Numbered from the stretch's first letter, positions 9,629 to 19,299 are shown. The stretch is 33,068 nucleotides of DNA from Dehalococcoidia bacterium (GCA_009776515.1 WRNP01000005.1:1-33068), one strand, 5' to 3'. The notes: generated from the sequence alone by a model not told the origin. A program made the numbers and translations.

Positions 9629-10546
9629 GTGAAAGATGACGTCCAGAGCTTCATAAGCTACCTGCGTGTCGAGAAAGGCTTTTCCGGCAATACCACTTTG
9701 GCCTATGAGAACGATCTGAAGCAGCTCGCTGATTTTGCTGCCGGTCTTGCCGGGAAAGAGAACCTGCCGAGTTGGGATAGCTTCAGCCGCGAGGACATGC
9801 TTGGTTACCTGTTAAATTTGAAAGAACGCAATTATGCGGTGACGACGGTTGCCCGCAAGGTAGCCGCCGCCAAGTCTTTTTTTGGCTTCTTGGTATCTGA
9901 GGGAAAATTGAAGACCAACCCCATGGATAACATCAGCTCCCCGAAGGTGGGTAAAGCCTTGCCAGACACGCTGACCGTATCCCAGGTGCGCGAACTTTTA
10001 GCTCAGCCTACCAAGTCGGGCTCGCCGGAAGCTAAGCGTGACCGCGCGATGCTGGAGCTCCTATATGCATCCGGTATGCGGGTTAGCGAGCTCGTAAACC
10101 TTGATCTAACCGATGTGGACACTAACAACGGCCATGTGCGGCCCTTTGGCAAGGGTAAAAAAGAGCGCCTGGTGCCTATCTACCCTGGGGCAGCTCGCAT
10201 GGTTGATGAATATATCAAGGACGTGCGCCCGCGCTTTGTGCACAACGTAGCAGAAAAAGCTCTATTCGTGAATCAGCGAGGCGACAGGCTGACCCGCCAG
10301 GGATTGTGGCAGATCCTCAAGGGGTATGCCCGGCAGGCAAATTTGGAACATCGGGTGACCCCGCATACCCTGCGCCACAGTTTTGCTACCCATATGCTTA
10401 ATGGCGGGGCCGATCTCCGCTCGGTACAGGAACTTTTAGGACACGCCAACATTTCCACCACCCAAATTTATACCCATCTTACTTCTGATCATATCCGTCA
10501 GGCCTACGATAAGGCCCATCCCAGAGCGAAAGCAAAGGAGAACTAA
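9629..10546 (+). CDS. Tyrosine recombinase, XerC/XerD type
   Basis: 305 aa, GTG start after AAAGGAGTG; catalytic region HTLRHSFATHMLNGGADLRSVQELLGHANISTTQIYTHLT and C-terminal AHPRA. Confidence 0.94.
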   Translation: MKDDVQSFISYLRVEKGFSGNTTLAYENDLKQLADFAAGLAGKENLPSWDSFSREDMLGYLLNLKERNYAVTTVARKVAAAKSFFGFLVSEGKLKTNPMDNISSPKVGKALPDTLTVSQVRELLAQPTKSGSPEAKRDRAMLELLYASGMRVSELVNLDLTDVDTNNGHVRPFGKGKKERLVPIYPGAARMVDEYIKDVRPRFVHNVAEKALFVNQRGDRLTRQGLWQILKGYARQANLEHRVTPHTLRHSFATHMLNGGADLRSVQELLGHANISTTQIYTHLTSDHIRQAYDKAHPRAKAKEN

Positions 10547-10803
10547 TGGCCCGCAAATATGTTACTCCCAAAAAAAAGCGAAGCCACACGGTTGCCCCTG
10601 CCCACCATAAGCTGCCGGAAAGTGCGCCGCTGGCCAGCCCCGAGATTTCGGTAGCCTATTCATCGGCAGCGAAAGCTACACCAACCCCTGTTGCTGCCGA
10701 GTCGGTGAAATACGAGAGCTTGCCGCGGGAGCTTAGGCGGACGGCGCTACTTACGGTCATCACTATAGCTATCATGATCGTGTTGTGGCTGATATTCCGC
10801 TAG
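10546..10803 (+). CDS. Small membrane protein, coupled to the recombinase gene
   Basis: 85 aa; TAATG overlap with the preceding stop; basic N-terminus and one C-terminal TM (LRRTALLTVITIAIMIVLWLIFR). Confidence 0.7.
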   Translation: MARKYVTPKKKRSHTVAPAHHKLPESAPLASPEISVAYSSAAKATPTPVAAESVKYESLPRELRRTALLTVITIAIMIVLWLIFR

Positions 10804-11051
10804 ATTGGACAGAGCTCTTGGCCCTGGTTAAAACCATGGGTGGGAGCCAGGTTGTTAGCAAGCGGCGATGTTTGCGTTGATATCAGATTTGTTAGGGTAT
10901 CGGAGTTGTTAAAAGCGGTGCTGGAGGCAGCGTATTGAGTGCCTTTCTGGATCGACACTAAAAGACGGCCGCTATCTGATGTAGTTTTTTACTGCCAAAT
11001 GTTAGTCCGGATGGACATGGGTAAAAAATAACCAGGAAAGCAGGTATCTGA

Positions 11052-13115
11052 ATGAAACAGTATCCCTCGGAAAAGATACGCAACATTGTGTTACTCTCCC
11101 ACAGCGGGGCAGGCAAGACCACTCTCTCCGAGGCCCTGCTTTTTGTAACTGGGGCGATTAACCGCCTGGGCAAGATTGAGGCCGGTAATACCACTTCTGA
11201 TTACGATCCTGATGAGGTCAAACGTCACATTAGCATCAACCTTTCCATACTGCCCTGCGAATGGCATGAAACCAAACTGAATCTGATTGACTCGCCGGGC
11301 TATATAGATTTTGTAGGCGAAGTGCGCTCGGCAGTGCGCGTGAGCGAAGGGGCTATCATCGTGGTGGCCGCTACCTCGGGCATCGAGGTCGGCACTGAAC
11401 TCACCTGGGGTTACGCCGAGGAAGCGGGGCTTGCCCGGATGGTCTTTGTCAGCAAAATGGATCGCGAAAATGCCAATTTCTTAAAGGTGGTTGAGCAGTT
11501 TCGGGCGCGTTACGGGGCAAAGTGTGTCCCGCTACAGCTCCCCGTCGGGTCTCATGTCGATTTTAAAGGGGTTGTCGACCTTCTGTCCATGAAGGCGTTT
11601 ATGGGTTCGGCTTCAGAAGAAGGTGATATCCCCGCCGAATTTGCCAGCAAAGCTCAGGAGCTTCGCGCTCAAATGGTAGAAGCGGTAGCGGAGACCGATG
11701 ATGACCTGATGGAAAAATACTTGGGCGGTGAAGAACTAGGCCAAAACGAGCTTGCGGCGGGGCTCAAAAAAGCTGTCGCTGGCGGGAAAATCATTCCTAT
11801 TTTGGTCGGCTCCGGGCTTCAGAACATTGGAGCGCGGGAGTTGCTTAATGCCATTGTAGAGTTTATGCCGTCGCCGCAGGGCTGTCCCATTGTTTTTGCC
11901 GAGGACTCTGCCGTTAAGGATGCCGATATAAGTGGCCCTCTGTCTGCCCTGGTTTTTAAGACGACGGCTGATCCATATGTGGGGAAACTCACTTACTTCC
12001 GAGTCTTTACTGGTGCCATGGACAGCAATTCTCAGGTTTGGGATGTGAACCAAAATGCGGCTGAGCGCATAGGCCAGCTTTACATGCTGCGCGGCAAGGC
12101 CCAGGAAGCGGTAAACCGTGTGGAAGCGGGCGATATTGGGGCGGTGGCTAAACTCAGCGCTGCGGCAACAGGCGATACCCTGGGTATTCAGGACAAGGCA
12201 GTCAAGCTCCCGCCCGCTACCTTTCCCAAGCCCATTTTCAATGTGGCAGTGCATCCCAAGACAAAGGCTGACTTGGATAAGATGGGCACTTCACTCGTAC
12301 GTCTGACTGAAGAAGATCCCACCTTGCGGGTGTACCGTGATCCCGATACTGCCGAGACTATCCTCTCTGGCATGGGAGATACTCAAGTAGATGTTGCTGC
12401 CGAGAGGATGCAGCGCAAGTTTGGGGTAGGGGTGGATCTTAAGCCGCCTAAGGTGCCCTACCGCGAGACTATCACCCGTAGCGTGAAGGCGGAGTTCAAG
12501 CATAAGAAGCAGACCGGCGGGCACGGCCAGTATGGTCATGTAATGCTGGAGCTGGAGCCTCTCCCGCAAGGCAGTCCGAACGAATTTACAAACCGCGTGG
12601 TAGGCGGTGCTATTCCCAAAAATTATATTCCGGCAGTGGAAAAGGGTGTCGTAGAGGGCTACAAAGAAGGTATGTTGGCCGGCTACCCGGTGGTAGGTAT
12701 ACGCGTGGCTGTTTATGACGGTAGCTTCCATCCGGTGGATTCCTCGGAAATCTGTTTTAAGATTGCCGGTTCCCAAGCGCTGAAGAAGGGTCTTGCCGAA
12801 GGCAATCCTATCATGCTGGAGCCTATTGTTAAGATCAAGGTTACGGTGCCTAACGATTTTACGGGGGACATCCTTTCCGACCTTAATACCAAACGGGCTC
12901 GTGTGCAGGGCATGAACCCTCATGGTGATATCAACACCATTGAGGCTGAGGTCCCCATGGCCGAAATGCTACGGTATGCTACGGATCTAAAATCCATTAC
13001 CCAGGGACGTGGCACCTATGTCTTAGAACTCAGTCATTACGAACAAGTGCCCTCTCATATAACCGAAAAGATTATTGCCGATAGGGAGGCGGAAAAGGCC
13101 GCCGAGGACAAATAG
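11052..13115 (+). CDS. Elongation factor G-like translational GTPase (EF-G2-like)
   Basis: 687 aa; P-loop SHSGAGKTTL, LIDSPGYIDF, SKMDREN, and EF-G domain IV/V-type sequence at the C-terminus. Confidence 0.92.
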   Translation: MKQYPSEKIRNIVLLSHSGAGKTTLSEALLFVTGAINRLGKIEAGNTTSDYDPDEVKRHISINLSILPCEWHETKLNLIDSPGYIDFVGEVRSAVRVSEGAIIVVAATSGIEVGTELTWGYAEEAGLARMVFVSKMDRENANFLKVVEQFRARYGAKCVPLQLPVGSHVDFKGVVDLLSMKAFMGSASEEGDIPAEFASKAQELRAQMVEAVAETDDDLMEKYLGGEELGQNELAAGLKKAVAGGKIIPILVGSGLQNIGARELLNAIVEFMPSPQGCPIVFAEDSAVKDADISGPLSALVFKTTADPYVGKLTYFRVFTGAMDSNSQVWDVNQNAAERIGQLYMLRGKAQEAVNRVEAGDIGAVAKLSAAATGDTLGIQDKAVKLPPATFPKPIFNVAVHPKTKADLDKMGTSLVRLTEEDPTLRVYRDPDTAETILSGMGDTQVDVAAERMQRKFGVGVDLKPPKVPYRETITRSVKAEFKHKKQTGGHGQYGHVMLELEPLPQGSPNEFTNRVVGGAIPKNYIPAVEKGVVEGYKEGMLAGYPVVGIRVAVYDGSFHPVDSSEICFKIAGSQALKKGLAEGNPIMLEPIVKIKVTVPNDFTGDILSDLNTKRARVQGMNPHGDINTIEAEVPMAEMLRYATDLKSITQGRGTYVLELSHYEQVPSHITEKIIADREAEKAAEDK

Positions 13116-13326
13116 ATCTGGCTTGATTACGCCAGAGCCTGGCTGCGCGGTGTGGATGCGCCGGGGTTATGCAGGAGCGACCTAAATTGATGGCATGATG
13201 ACGGTTGCTAGTAGCAAGCGCGGAAAGCAAGCAGTTGCGCAACGCTTTAAGAATGGGGAGTTCCTCGGATGACTCCCCATCTTTTGGTTCAAAAATTATT
13301 TTAGCTGAAACGAAAAGAGAGTCTTT

Positions 13327-14316
13327 ATGCAATTTATTTTACTGCTGGGCGGATTGGCTCTTATTATCAAGAGCGCCGACACTTTGATTGAGGCTACGTC
13401 TAGCATTGCCCTGAGATACGGGGTGTCGACATTTGTCGTGGGTATTACGATTATTGCTTTTGGTACCAGCGCTCCTGAATTGGTGGTAGGATTGGTGTCT
13501 GCCATAAGCAAGACCAACGAGCTTTCTTTGGGCAATATCATCGGGGCTTCTTTTGCCAACGCGGCCTTAATCGTTGGTATAGCAGCCATAATCTTCCCCT
13601 TAGCCGTCAAGAACACGGTGATCAAACGTGAACTACCGATGTTGATCTTTGTACAATGTGTTCTGGGTTTTATGATCCTGGGCGATGGCAAAATGACCAG
13701 GGTTGAAGGAATAGTATTGCTCCTGGGGTTTGTGGGGTTTATTGTCTATATTATCAAAACTGCCAAAGGGCACCAGATTATCGCCACCGAAAGTAACGAT
13801 AGCCGCAGTATTGCTGGCGGCGGAAATAATATTGCGGAGAACACGATAGGTGTCAGGGAAGACGGCTCTGTTAAGCTGTGGATCCTCAGCGCCATCGCTT
13901 TAATCGGCCTTTTTGTCGGCGGGAGATTGGCTGTTGATAGCAGTACCAGAATTGCCGAAAGTCTTGGCTTGAGCGAAACCATTATCGGCTTGACGGTGGT
14001 TGCCATCGCTACGACCATGCCTGAGCTTATGACCAGCATCATGGCGGCTAGGAAAAAGGAGCCCGATCTTGTACTCGGTAACTGTATCGGTAGCATTTTG
14101 TTCAATATACTATTGGCATTGGGGCTGTCTGCCGCTATAAATCCCATTGCAGTTCAAGGGAATATGGCATTAGACATATTGCTCATGATACTGCTGACAG
14201 TTGCAATTTTGATCGTGGCTCTTGTTAAAAAACGAATCTCAAGAGTGTGCGGAACCATATTGGTGGCGGGTTACGCTATTTATCTCGGTTTTAAGGTAGT
14301 GGCTGTCTTTCTGTAA
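13327..14316 (+). CDS. CaCA-family cation/Ca2+ (Na+/Ca2+ exchanger-like, YrbG-type) antiporter
   Basis: 329 aa, multi-TM, two alpha repeats: FGTSAPELVVG...LGNIIGASFANAALIVG and ATTMPELMTS...LGNCIGSILFNILLALG. Confidence 0.9.
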   Translation: MQFILLLGGLALIIKSADTLIEATSSIALRYGVSTFVVGITIIAFGTSAPELVVGLVSAISKTNELSLGNIIGASFANAALIVGIAAIIFPLAVKNTVIKRELPMLIFVQCVLGFMILGDGKMTRVEGIVLLLGFVGFIVYIIKTAKGHQIIATESNDSRSIAGGGNNIAENTIGVREDGSVKLWILSAIALIGLFVGGRLAVDSSTRIAESLGLSETIIGLTVVAIATTMPELMTSIMAARKKEPDLVLGNCIGSILFNILLALGLSAAINPIAVQGNMALDILLMILLTVAILIVALVKKRISRVCGTILVAGYAIYLGFKVVAVFL

Positions 14317-14385
14317 ACCATCGCCAATAAAAAAACAGCCGGTCGCCCAATGTTTCCTATGGGCATATTTCGGAAACAACTTTTC

Positions 14386-14414
14386 TTGACAACTGATCTT
14401 GCTTGGTGTACGCT
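14386..14414 (+). promoter_or_regulatory. Putative promoter of the T-box/trp transcript
   Basis: Consensus TTGACA at 14386-14391, 17-nt spacer, weak TACGCT -10. Confidence 0.4.
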
Positions 14415-14429
14415 ACAGCAAATTGAATA

Positions 14430-14720
14430 TTGTCAAACCATTGACGCAGAGGTAAAAACAGCCTAGGCGCTGTACAGAGAGTTCGGCTTAGCTGAGAACC
14501 GAATAGAGATGCCGGCTGTTAAATGGGCTGCCGAGGGCATGGTCAAAGGTGTTAGTGGCACCGAGTATTCCATGACGTGACGCATACGTGAGTTGCGAGG
14601 GATATGTTTGTATCCCGCAGAGAGCACAGAGTTGTTTCTGTGAAACAAGGTGGCACCGCGAATCGTCGGTATTCGTCCTTGGTAGAGCATATAGCTTTAC
14701 CAAGGATTTTTTTATTTTCG
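14430..14720 (+). promoter_or_regulatory. T-box leader, tRNA-Trp responsive
   Basis: Stem I motif CAGAGAGTTCGGCTTAGCTGAGAACCGAA; specifier-type TGG at 14524-14526 (TTAAATGGGCTGCCGAG); stem III-like GGGATA/TATCCC (14599-14616); canonical T-box AAGGTGGCACCGCG with matching CGTCCTT; terminator 14677-14705 followed by T7. Sits directly upstream of trpE. Confidence 0.93.
14677..14713 (+). terminator. Intrinsic terminator of the T-box leader, competing with the antiterminator
   Basis: CCTTGGTAGAGC-ATATA-GCTTTACCAAGG: 12-bp stem with one G-T pair, followed by ATTTTTTT. The 5' CCTT is also the antiterminator partner of AAGG in the T-box. Confidence 0.88.
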
Positions 14721-14773
14721 CCAGCCTTAGGCGTTGTGGGTGGGATATAAAGTTTTTCTGAAGGAGTATTCAT

Positions 14774-16234
14774 ATGATCAGGCCTACTTTGGAAGAGGCC
14801 AAGCGCTTATCGCCCGGCCATACCGTAATCCCTGTGGCGTTGGAGATCTTCTCCGACCAGAAGACTCCAATTGAAATCCTGAGGAACATACGCAAACGGA
14901 ATGACGGCTGGTATATCCTAGAGAGTGTGAACGGCGGCGACAGTTGGGGGCGCTATTCATTTTTAGGATATAAACCCGTTATGACCATAAGTGGGACAGG
15001 CGACACCATTGTGTTAAAAGATGGCAAGGGGGAGACGAGGATTACTGCTGGCCCCGTTGGCATGATCAGGGGGTTACTCTCAAGGCAAAAAAGTCCGCGC
15101 ATCGCGTATCTGCCGCCGTTCACGGGCGGGCTCGTGGGTTATTTCGCATATGATTTTGTCAGACATTTCATACCAGGGCTGAGACTCACGGCGATTGATA
15201 GCGAGAATTTTTGGGATTTCCAGCTGATGTTGATGGAAAAGGTGATTGTGTTTGACCATTACAAGCAGAAGATCTTCATTGTTGCCAATATCCCCACGGA
15301 AGACCTTGAGGGTAGCTATGTCAACGGTGTCACGGAACTGCGGGATATAGAAAAGACCATTTTGTCTGCCGTCTTGCCCTCTGATGAGGAGCCTTGCCGC
15401 TGTGGTGAATTTACGCCAGCTTTTTCGAAGAATGAATTCCGCGGAATGATTGAAAAAGTTAAGAGCCATATCGCTGAGGGCGACATTTTTCAGGCGGTCA
15501 TCTCGAACCGTTTCAAAGCCTCGTTCAAAGGTAGTCTCATCAATGCCTACCGCCTACTCCGCACCAGCAATCCCTCGCCATATATGGTCTGTATGGGCCT
15601 CGGCGATTTGGAGATTGCCTGTTCTTCGCCGGAAACCTTAGTTGCCCTGCGGGATGGGGTAGTAAGCTCTTTCCCCCTTGCCGGTACCTGCCCGCGCGGT
15701 AAAAATGAGGATGAAGACGCTCTTTTAATCAAAGCCCTGTTGCAGGACGAAAAAGAATTGGCTGAACATGACATGCTGGTTGATCTTGCTCGGAACGACA
15801 TCGGCAAAGTGAGCCGTTTTGGCAGTGTAAAAACGAATCAGTACCGACAAATAAAGAGTTTTTCCCATGTTAGCCATATCTCTTCGCATATTACAGGAGA
15901 GCTTTGTGAAGGCAAAGATGCTCTTGATGTGATTGCTGCCGCTCTTCCCGCGGGAACCCTTTCTGGCGCACCTAAAAAACGAGCCTGCGAGATCATCGAT
16001 GCGGTTGAGGGCATAAAACGCGGAGTGTATGGCGGTGCAATAGGTTATATCGATTTTGCCGGAAATATGGACATGTGTATCGGCATTCGCTTAGCAGTAC
16101 TCAAGGGGGGTAATGTGTATGTCCAGGCCGGAGCCGGCATTGTGGCGGACAGCGACCCGGAAAAAGAATTCCGTGAAACTCAAAACAAAGCGCGGGCTAC
16201 CATGGAAGCCCTGAAGCACAGCCAGGAGGTGTGA
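14774..16234 (+). CDS. trpE: Anthranilate synthase component I
   Basis: 486 aa; chorismate-binding motifs (ERLVDLARND-like LVDLARNDIGKVSRFGSV, PAGTLSGAPKKRACEIID, GGAIGYIDFAGNMDMCIGIR). Confidence 0.96.
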   Translation: MIRPTLEEAKRLSPGHTVIPVALEIFSDQKTPIEILRNIRKRNDGWYILESVNGGDSWGRYSFLGYKPVMTISGTGDTIVLKDGKGETRITAGPVGMIRGLLSRQKSPRIAYLPPFTGGLVGYFAYDFVRHFIPGLRLTAIDSENFWDFQLMLMEKVIVFDHYKQKIFIVANIPTEDLEGSYVNGVTELRDIEKTILSAVLPSDEEPCRCGEFTPAFSKNEFRGMIEKVKSHIAEGDIFQAVISNRFKASFKGSLINAYRLLRTSNPSPYMVCMGLGDLEIACSSPETLVALRDGVVSSFPLAGTCPRGKNEDEDALLIKALLQDEKELAEHDMLVDLARNDIGKVSRFGSVKTNQYRQIKSFSHVSHISSHITGELCEGKDALDVIAAALPAGTLSGAPKKRACEIIDAVEGIKRGVYGGAIGYIDFAGNMDMCIGIRLAVLKGGNVYVQAGAGIVADSDPEKEFRETQNKARATMEALKHSQEV

Positions 16235-16237
16235 ATA

Positions 16238-16822
16238 ATGGTTCTGATTATCGATAATTACGACAGCTTTACTTACAATCTCTATCAAATGGCGGGGACA
16301 TTTATACCGGAAACCAAGGTGGTATATAATGATCAATGTGACATAACGAATATTGAGACCTGCGAGCCATCGCATATCATCATCTCTCCCGGCCCTGGCC
16401 GACCGAAGGATGCGGGAATATGCGAGGAGGCTATCCGCTATTTTGCGGGTAAAATACCCATTCTTGGGATCTGCCTCGGACACCAGGCGATTTGCGAGGC
16501 TTTTGGGGGAACTATTGCCTATGCGAAAGTCTTGATGCACGGCAAAAAAAGCACGGTGCACATTGCTAATGGGAGTCCGATCTTTCGTGGTCTGCCGCCC
16601 ATGCTTGAAGCAGGACGTTACCACTCGTTGGCGGCGGAACGAAGCGCCTTGCCTGACGAGCTGCTCGTCATCGCAGAAACGGATGATGGGGAGGTCATGG
16701 GAGTTAAGCATCGGGATTTTGACCTTTATGGCCTACAATTCCATCCCGAATCCATTTTAACACCGAACGGCGGGAGAATTGTGGAGAACTTTCTGAAGAT
16801 AAGGACGGCCGCAGATGATTGA
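16238..16822 (+). CDS. trpG: Anthranilate synthase component II (glutamine amidotransferase)
   Basis: 194 aa; IIDNYDSFTYNL, SPGPGRP, GICLGHQAI (catalytic Cys), QFHPESILT. Confidence 0.96.
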   Translation: MVLIIDNYDSFTYNLYQMAGTFIPETKVVYNDQCDITNIETCEPSHIIISPGPGRPKDAGICEEAIRYFAGKIPILGICLGHQAICEAFGGTIAYAKVLMHGKKSTVHIANGSPIFRGLPPMLEAGRYHSLAAERSALPDELLVIAETDDGEVMGVKHRDFDLYGLQFHPESILTPNGGRIVENFLKIRTAADD

Positions 16823-17831
16823 GCAAGCAATCCACGAAATATTGGATGGGCATCATCTCAGCTCCGATACTGCCAGAGAGGTCATGATGCAGATGATGGA
16901 AGGAGAGGCCCGCGATTCCCAAATGGGAGCTTTTCTGGCGGTGATGCGTTTTAAGGGCGAGAGTATTGAGGAGATTACGGCCTGCGCCGAAGTCATGCGC
17001 GAAAAATGTGTAAAACTACGCCCGAAAACAGACGTACTGGACATTGTGGGTACGGGCGGTGATGAATTATTCAGCTTCAACATCTCCACTATTTCTGCCT
17101 TTGTTGTCGCAGCGGGCGGGGTACCGGTCGCTAAGCACGGTAACCGCAGCGTGTCCAGCAAATGCGGAAGCGCTGATGTGCTTGAGGCATTGGGGGTTAA
17201 GCTGCTACTGACCGCCGCGCAAAGCGAGGCTGTATTGGAGAAAACGGGCATGTGCTTTATGTTGGCGCAGATATACCACTCAGCCATGAAGTATGTTGCT
17301 CATGTGCGAAAAGAACTTGGTGCGCGCACCATATTTAATATACTAGGGCCTTTGGCTAATCCCGCAGGGGCGAATATGCAACTTCTAGGGGTATATGACG
17401 AAAACCTGGTTGAACCCTTGGCCGGGGTGCTGAATAATCTTGGCGTAAAACGCGCCATGGTCGTGCATGGACACGACGGGCTTGACGAAATCACTTTAAC
17501 AGACACGTCAACAATCTGCGAGGTAGCAGACGGAAAGCTTAATAGTTATTTTGTTACGCCCGAACAATTTGGTTTTTCGCGTTGCAGCCCCACCGAACTG
17601 ACCGGAGGCAGTCCTGAGGAAAACGCTGAAATTGCGCGGCGCATCCTCTCGGGGGAAAAAGGGCCTAAACGAGACACGGTGGTGCTCAATGCCGCGTGCT
17701 GCCTTTATATGGGGAAAAACCATGTCACGATGCGCGAATGCGTTAGAGCAGCGCAGAGGATAATCGACAGCGGGCAAGCAATGGACAAACTGGATGATTT
17801 TGTCCGTGTTACGAATGAAGTAGCAGCATGA
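16815..17831 (+). CDS. trpD: Anthranilate phosphoribosyltransferase
   Basis: 338 aa; DIVGTGGDELFSFNIST, AKHGNRSVSSKCGSADVLEALG, FNILGPLANPA; overlaps trpG by 8 nt. Confidence 0.96.
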   Translation: MIEQAIHEILDGHHLSSDTAREVMMQMMEGEARDSQMGAFLAVMRFKGESIEEITACAEVMREKCVKLRPKTDVLDIVGTGGDELFSFNISTISAFVVAAGGVPVAKHGNRSVSSKCGSADVLEALGVKLLLTAAQSEAVLEKTGMCFMLAQIYHSAMKYVAHVRKELGARTIFNILGPLANPAGANMQLLGVYDENLVEPLAGVLNNLGVKRAMVVHGHDGLDEITLTDTSTICEVADGKLNSYFVTPEQFGFSRCSPTELTGGSPEENAEIARRILSGEKGPKRDTVVLNAACCLYMGKNHVTMRECVRAAQRIIDSGQAMDKLDDFVRVTNEVAA

Positions 17832-18592
17832 ATTACCTTGAATGTATTGTTGCTTCAACCAGAGAACGTGTTAGACGGGATAGGCGGGTGGGACTGCCCC
17901 CGCAAAGCCCGAAGCTACGCAATCCTTTTCTCTTCGAGCAAAGCCTGCAAGGACCGGAGATGGCGTTTATCTGCGAAATAAAAAAGGCATCGCCTTCAAA
18001 GGGCATGATTGCAGATGCTTTCCCGTATCTTGATATCGCCCGAGAGTATGAAAACGGTGGGGCTAAGGCCATTTCCGTGCTGACCGAGCCGGAATTCTTC
18101 CAAGGCGATGATCGTCACCTGGCCGAAATTCGCGAAATTGTAAATGCCCCGCTCCTTCGTAAGGACTTTGTTATTGATACGTTTCAGATAGAGCAGGCTG
18201 CTTGCCTTGGGGCTGATGCCGTACTTTTGATCTGTGCGCTTTCTACCCCAGTGCAGATAGCCGGATATATTCAAAAGGCAGACCAATTGGGGTTGTCCTG
18301 CCTGGTTGAAGCGCACGATGAAGGTGAAATCAAGATTGCCCTTGATGCAGGGGCGCGAGTGATCGGCGTCAACAACAGAGACCTTAAGACGTTTAAGGTG
18401 GATCTGAATACCAGCCTGAAACTCCGAGAAATCGTGCCGAGAGACATAATATTTGTGTCCGAAAGTGGTATTCGCACAGCAGAGGACGTTGATACTTTGC
18501 GGCGATATGGAATAAATGCCGTGCTGGTCGGAGAGGCACTTATGCGCTCTCCCGACAAGCAAGCAGCTCTTAATGATCTGCGCGGAAGATAA
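17828..18592 (+). CDS. trpC: Indole-3-glycerol phosphate synthase
   Basis: 254 aa; FICEIKKASPSKGMI, AISVLTEPEFFQGD, LLRKDFVIDTFQI, GVNNRDLKTF, SESGI; ATGA overlap with trpD. Confidence 0.96.
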   Translation: MNYLECIVASTRERVRRDRRVGLPPQSPKLRNPFLFEQSLQGPEMAFICEIKKASPSKGMIADAFPYLDIAREYENGGAKAISVLTEPEFFQGDDRHLAEIREIVNAPLLRKDFVIDTFQIEQAACLGADAVLLICALSTPVQIAGYIQKADQLGLSCLVEAHDEGEIKIALDAGARVIGVNNRDLKTFKVDLNTSLKLREIVPRDIIFVSESGIRTAEDVDTLRRYGINAVLVGEALMRSPDKQAALNDLRGR

Positions 18593-18594
18593 AT

Positions 18595-19221
18595 ATGAGC
18601 AAGGTTAAGATTTGTGGTTTGCGCTGCGTTGCGGACGTGGATGCTGTCAATGTGGCGCTGCCAGATTTTGTTGGGTTTGTCTTTGCCGACAGCCACCGCA
18701 GAATTGATGAAGTGACGGCATCGGTCATGAAAGAAAAACTTGATACCAGGATTTTGGCTGTGGGGGTTTTTGTTAATCAGGAGATAGAATATATCGCGAA
18801 TCTGTATCTAAAAGGGGTTATTGATTTAGTGCAACTTCACGGAGAAGAAGATGATGGATATATTCGGCGGCTTCGAGAACGAACAGGCAGTCAAGCCAGC
18901 AAGATCATGCGTATCATCAAGGCCGTTGCCATAGGCAAGGCGTTGCCAGCTTTGCCACATGGGGCGGATTATTTATTGTTTGATACCGCCTCAAAACAGC
19001 GCGGCGGTACCGGGGAAGCTTTTGACTGGGGTATTCTGAAAGATTATCACGGACAACCGTTTTTTATAGCTGGCGGACTTTCAAAATCAACGGTTGTCAA
19101 GGCGATGGCGCTGCTTGCGCCTTTCTGCGTTGACGTAAGTAGTGGGGTGGAGACAGCAGGGGTAAAAGACGCGGAGAAAATTGCTGAGTTTGTGCGCATG
19201 GTAAGGAAGGATAGCTCGTAA
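18595..19221 (+). CDS. trpF: Phosphoribosylanthranilate isomerase
   Basis: 208 aa; VKICGLRCVADVDAV, DFVGFVFA-SHR, VQLHG, LFDT, FIAGGL, VDVSSGVET. Confidence 0.94.
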   Translation: MSKVKICGLRCVADVDAVNVALPDFVGFVFADSHRRIDEVTASVMKEKLDTRILAVGVFVNQEIEYIANLYLKGVIDLVQLHGEEDDGYIRRLRERTGSQASKIMRIIKAVAIGKALPALPHGADYLLFDTASKQRGGTGEAFDWGILKDYHGQPFFIAGGLSKSTVVKAMALLAPFCVDVSSGVETAGVKDAEKIAEFVRMVRKDSS

Positions 19222-19299
19222 AACAGCATCGCGTGACCACTAGCCAATGGCCGAATGTCAGGGTATCCCCAACGGTATTGAGTTTACACAAAGTATTTG

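Noticed and set aside
12291-12923. 210-aa minus-strand ORF
   Set aside because: Antisense to the strongly supported EF-G-like gene; no recognisable domain.
14430-14770. Classic trp attenuator with a leader peptide
   Set aside because: No short Trp-rich leader ORF; T-box motifs explain the structure instead.
14463-14773. Three short minus-strand ORFs over the trp leader
   Set aside because: This region is fully explained by the T-box RNA on the plus strand.
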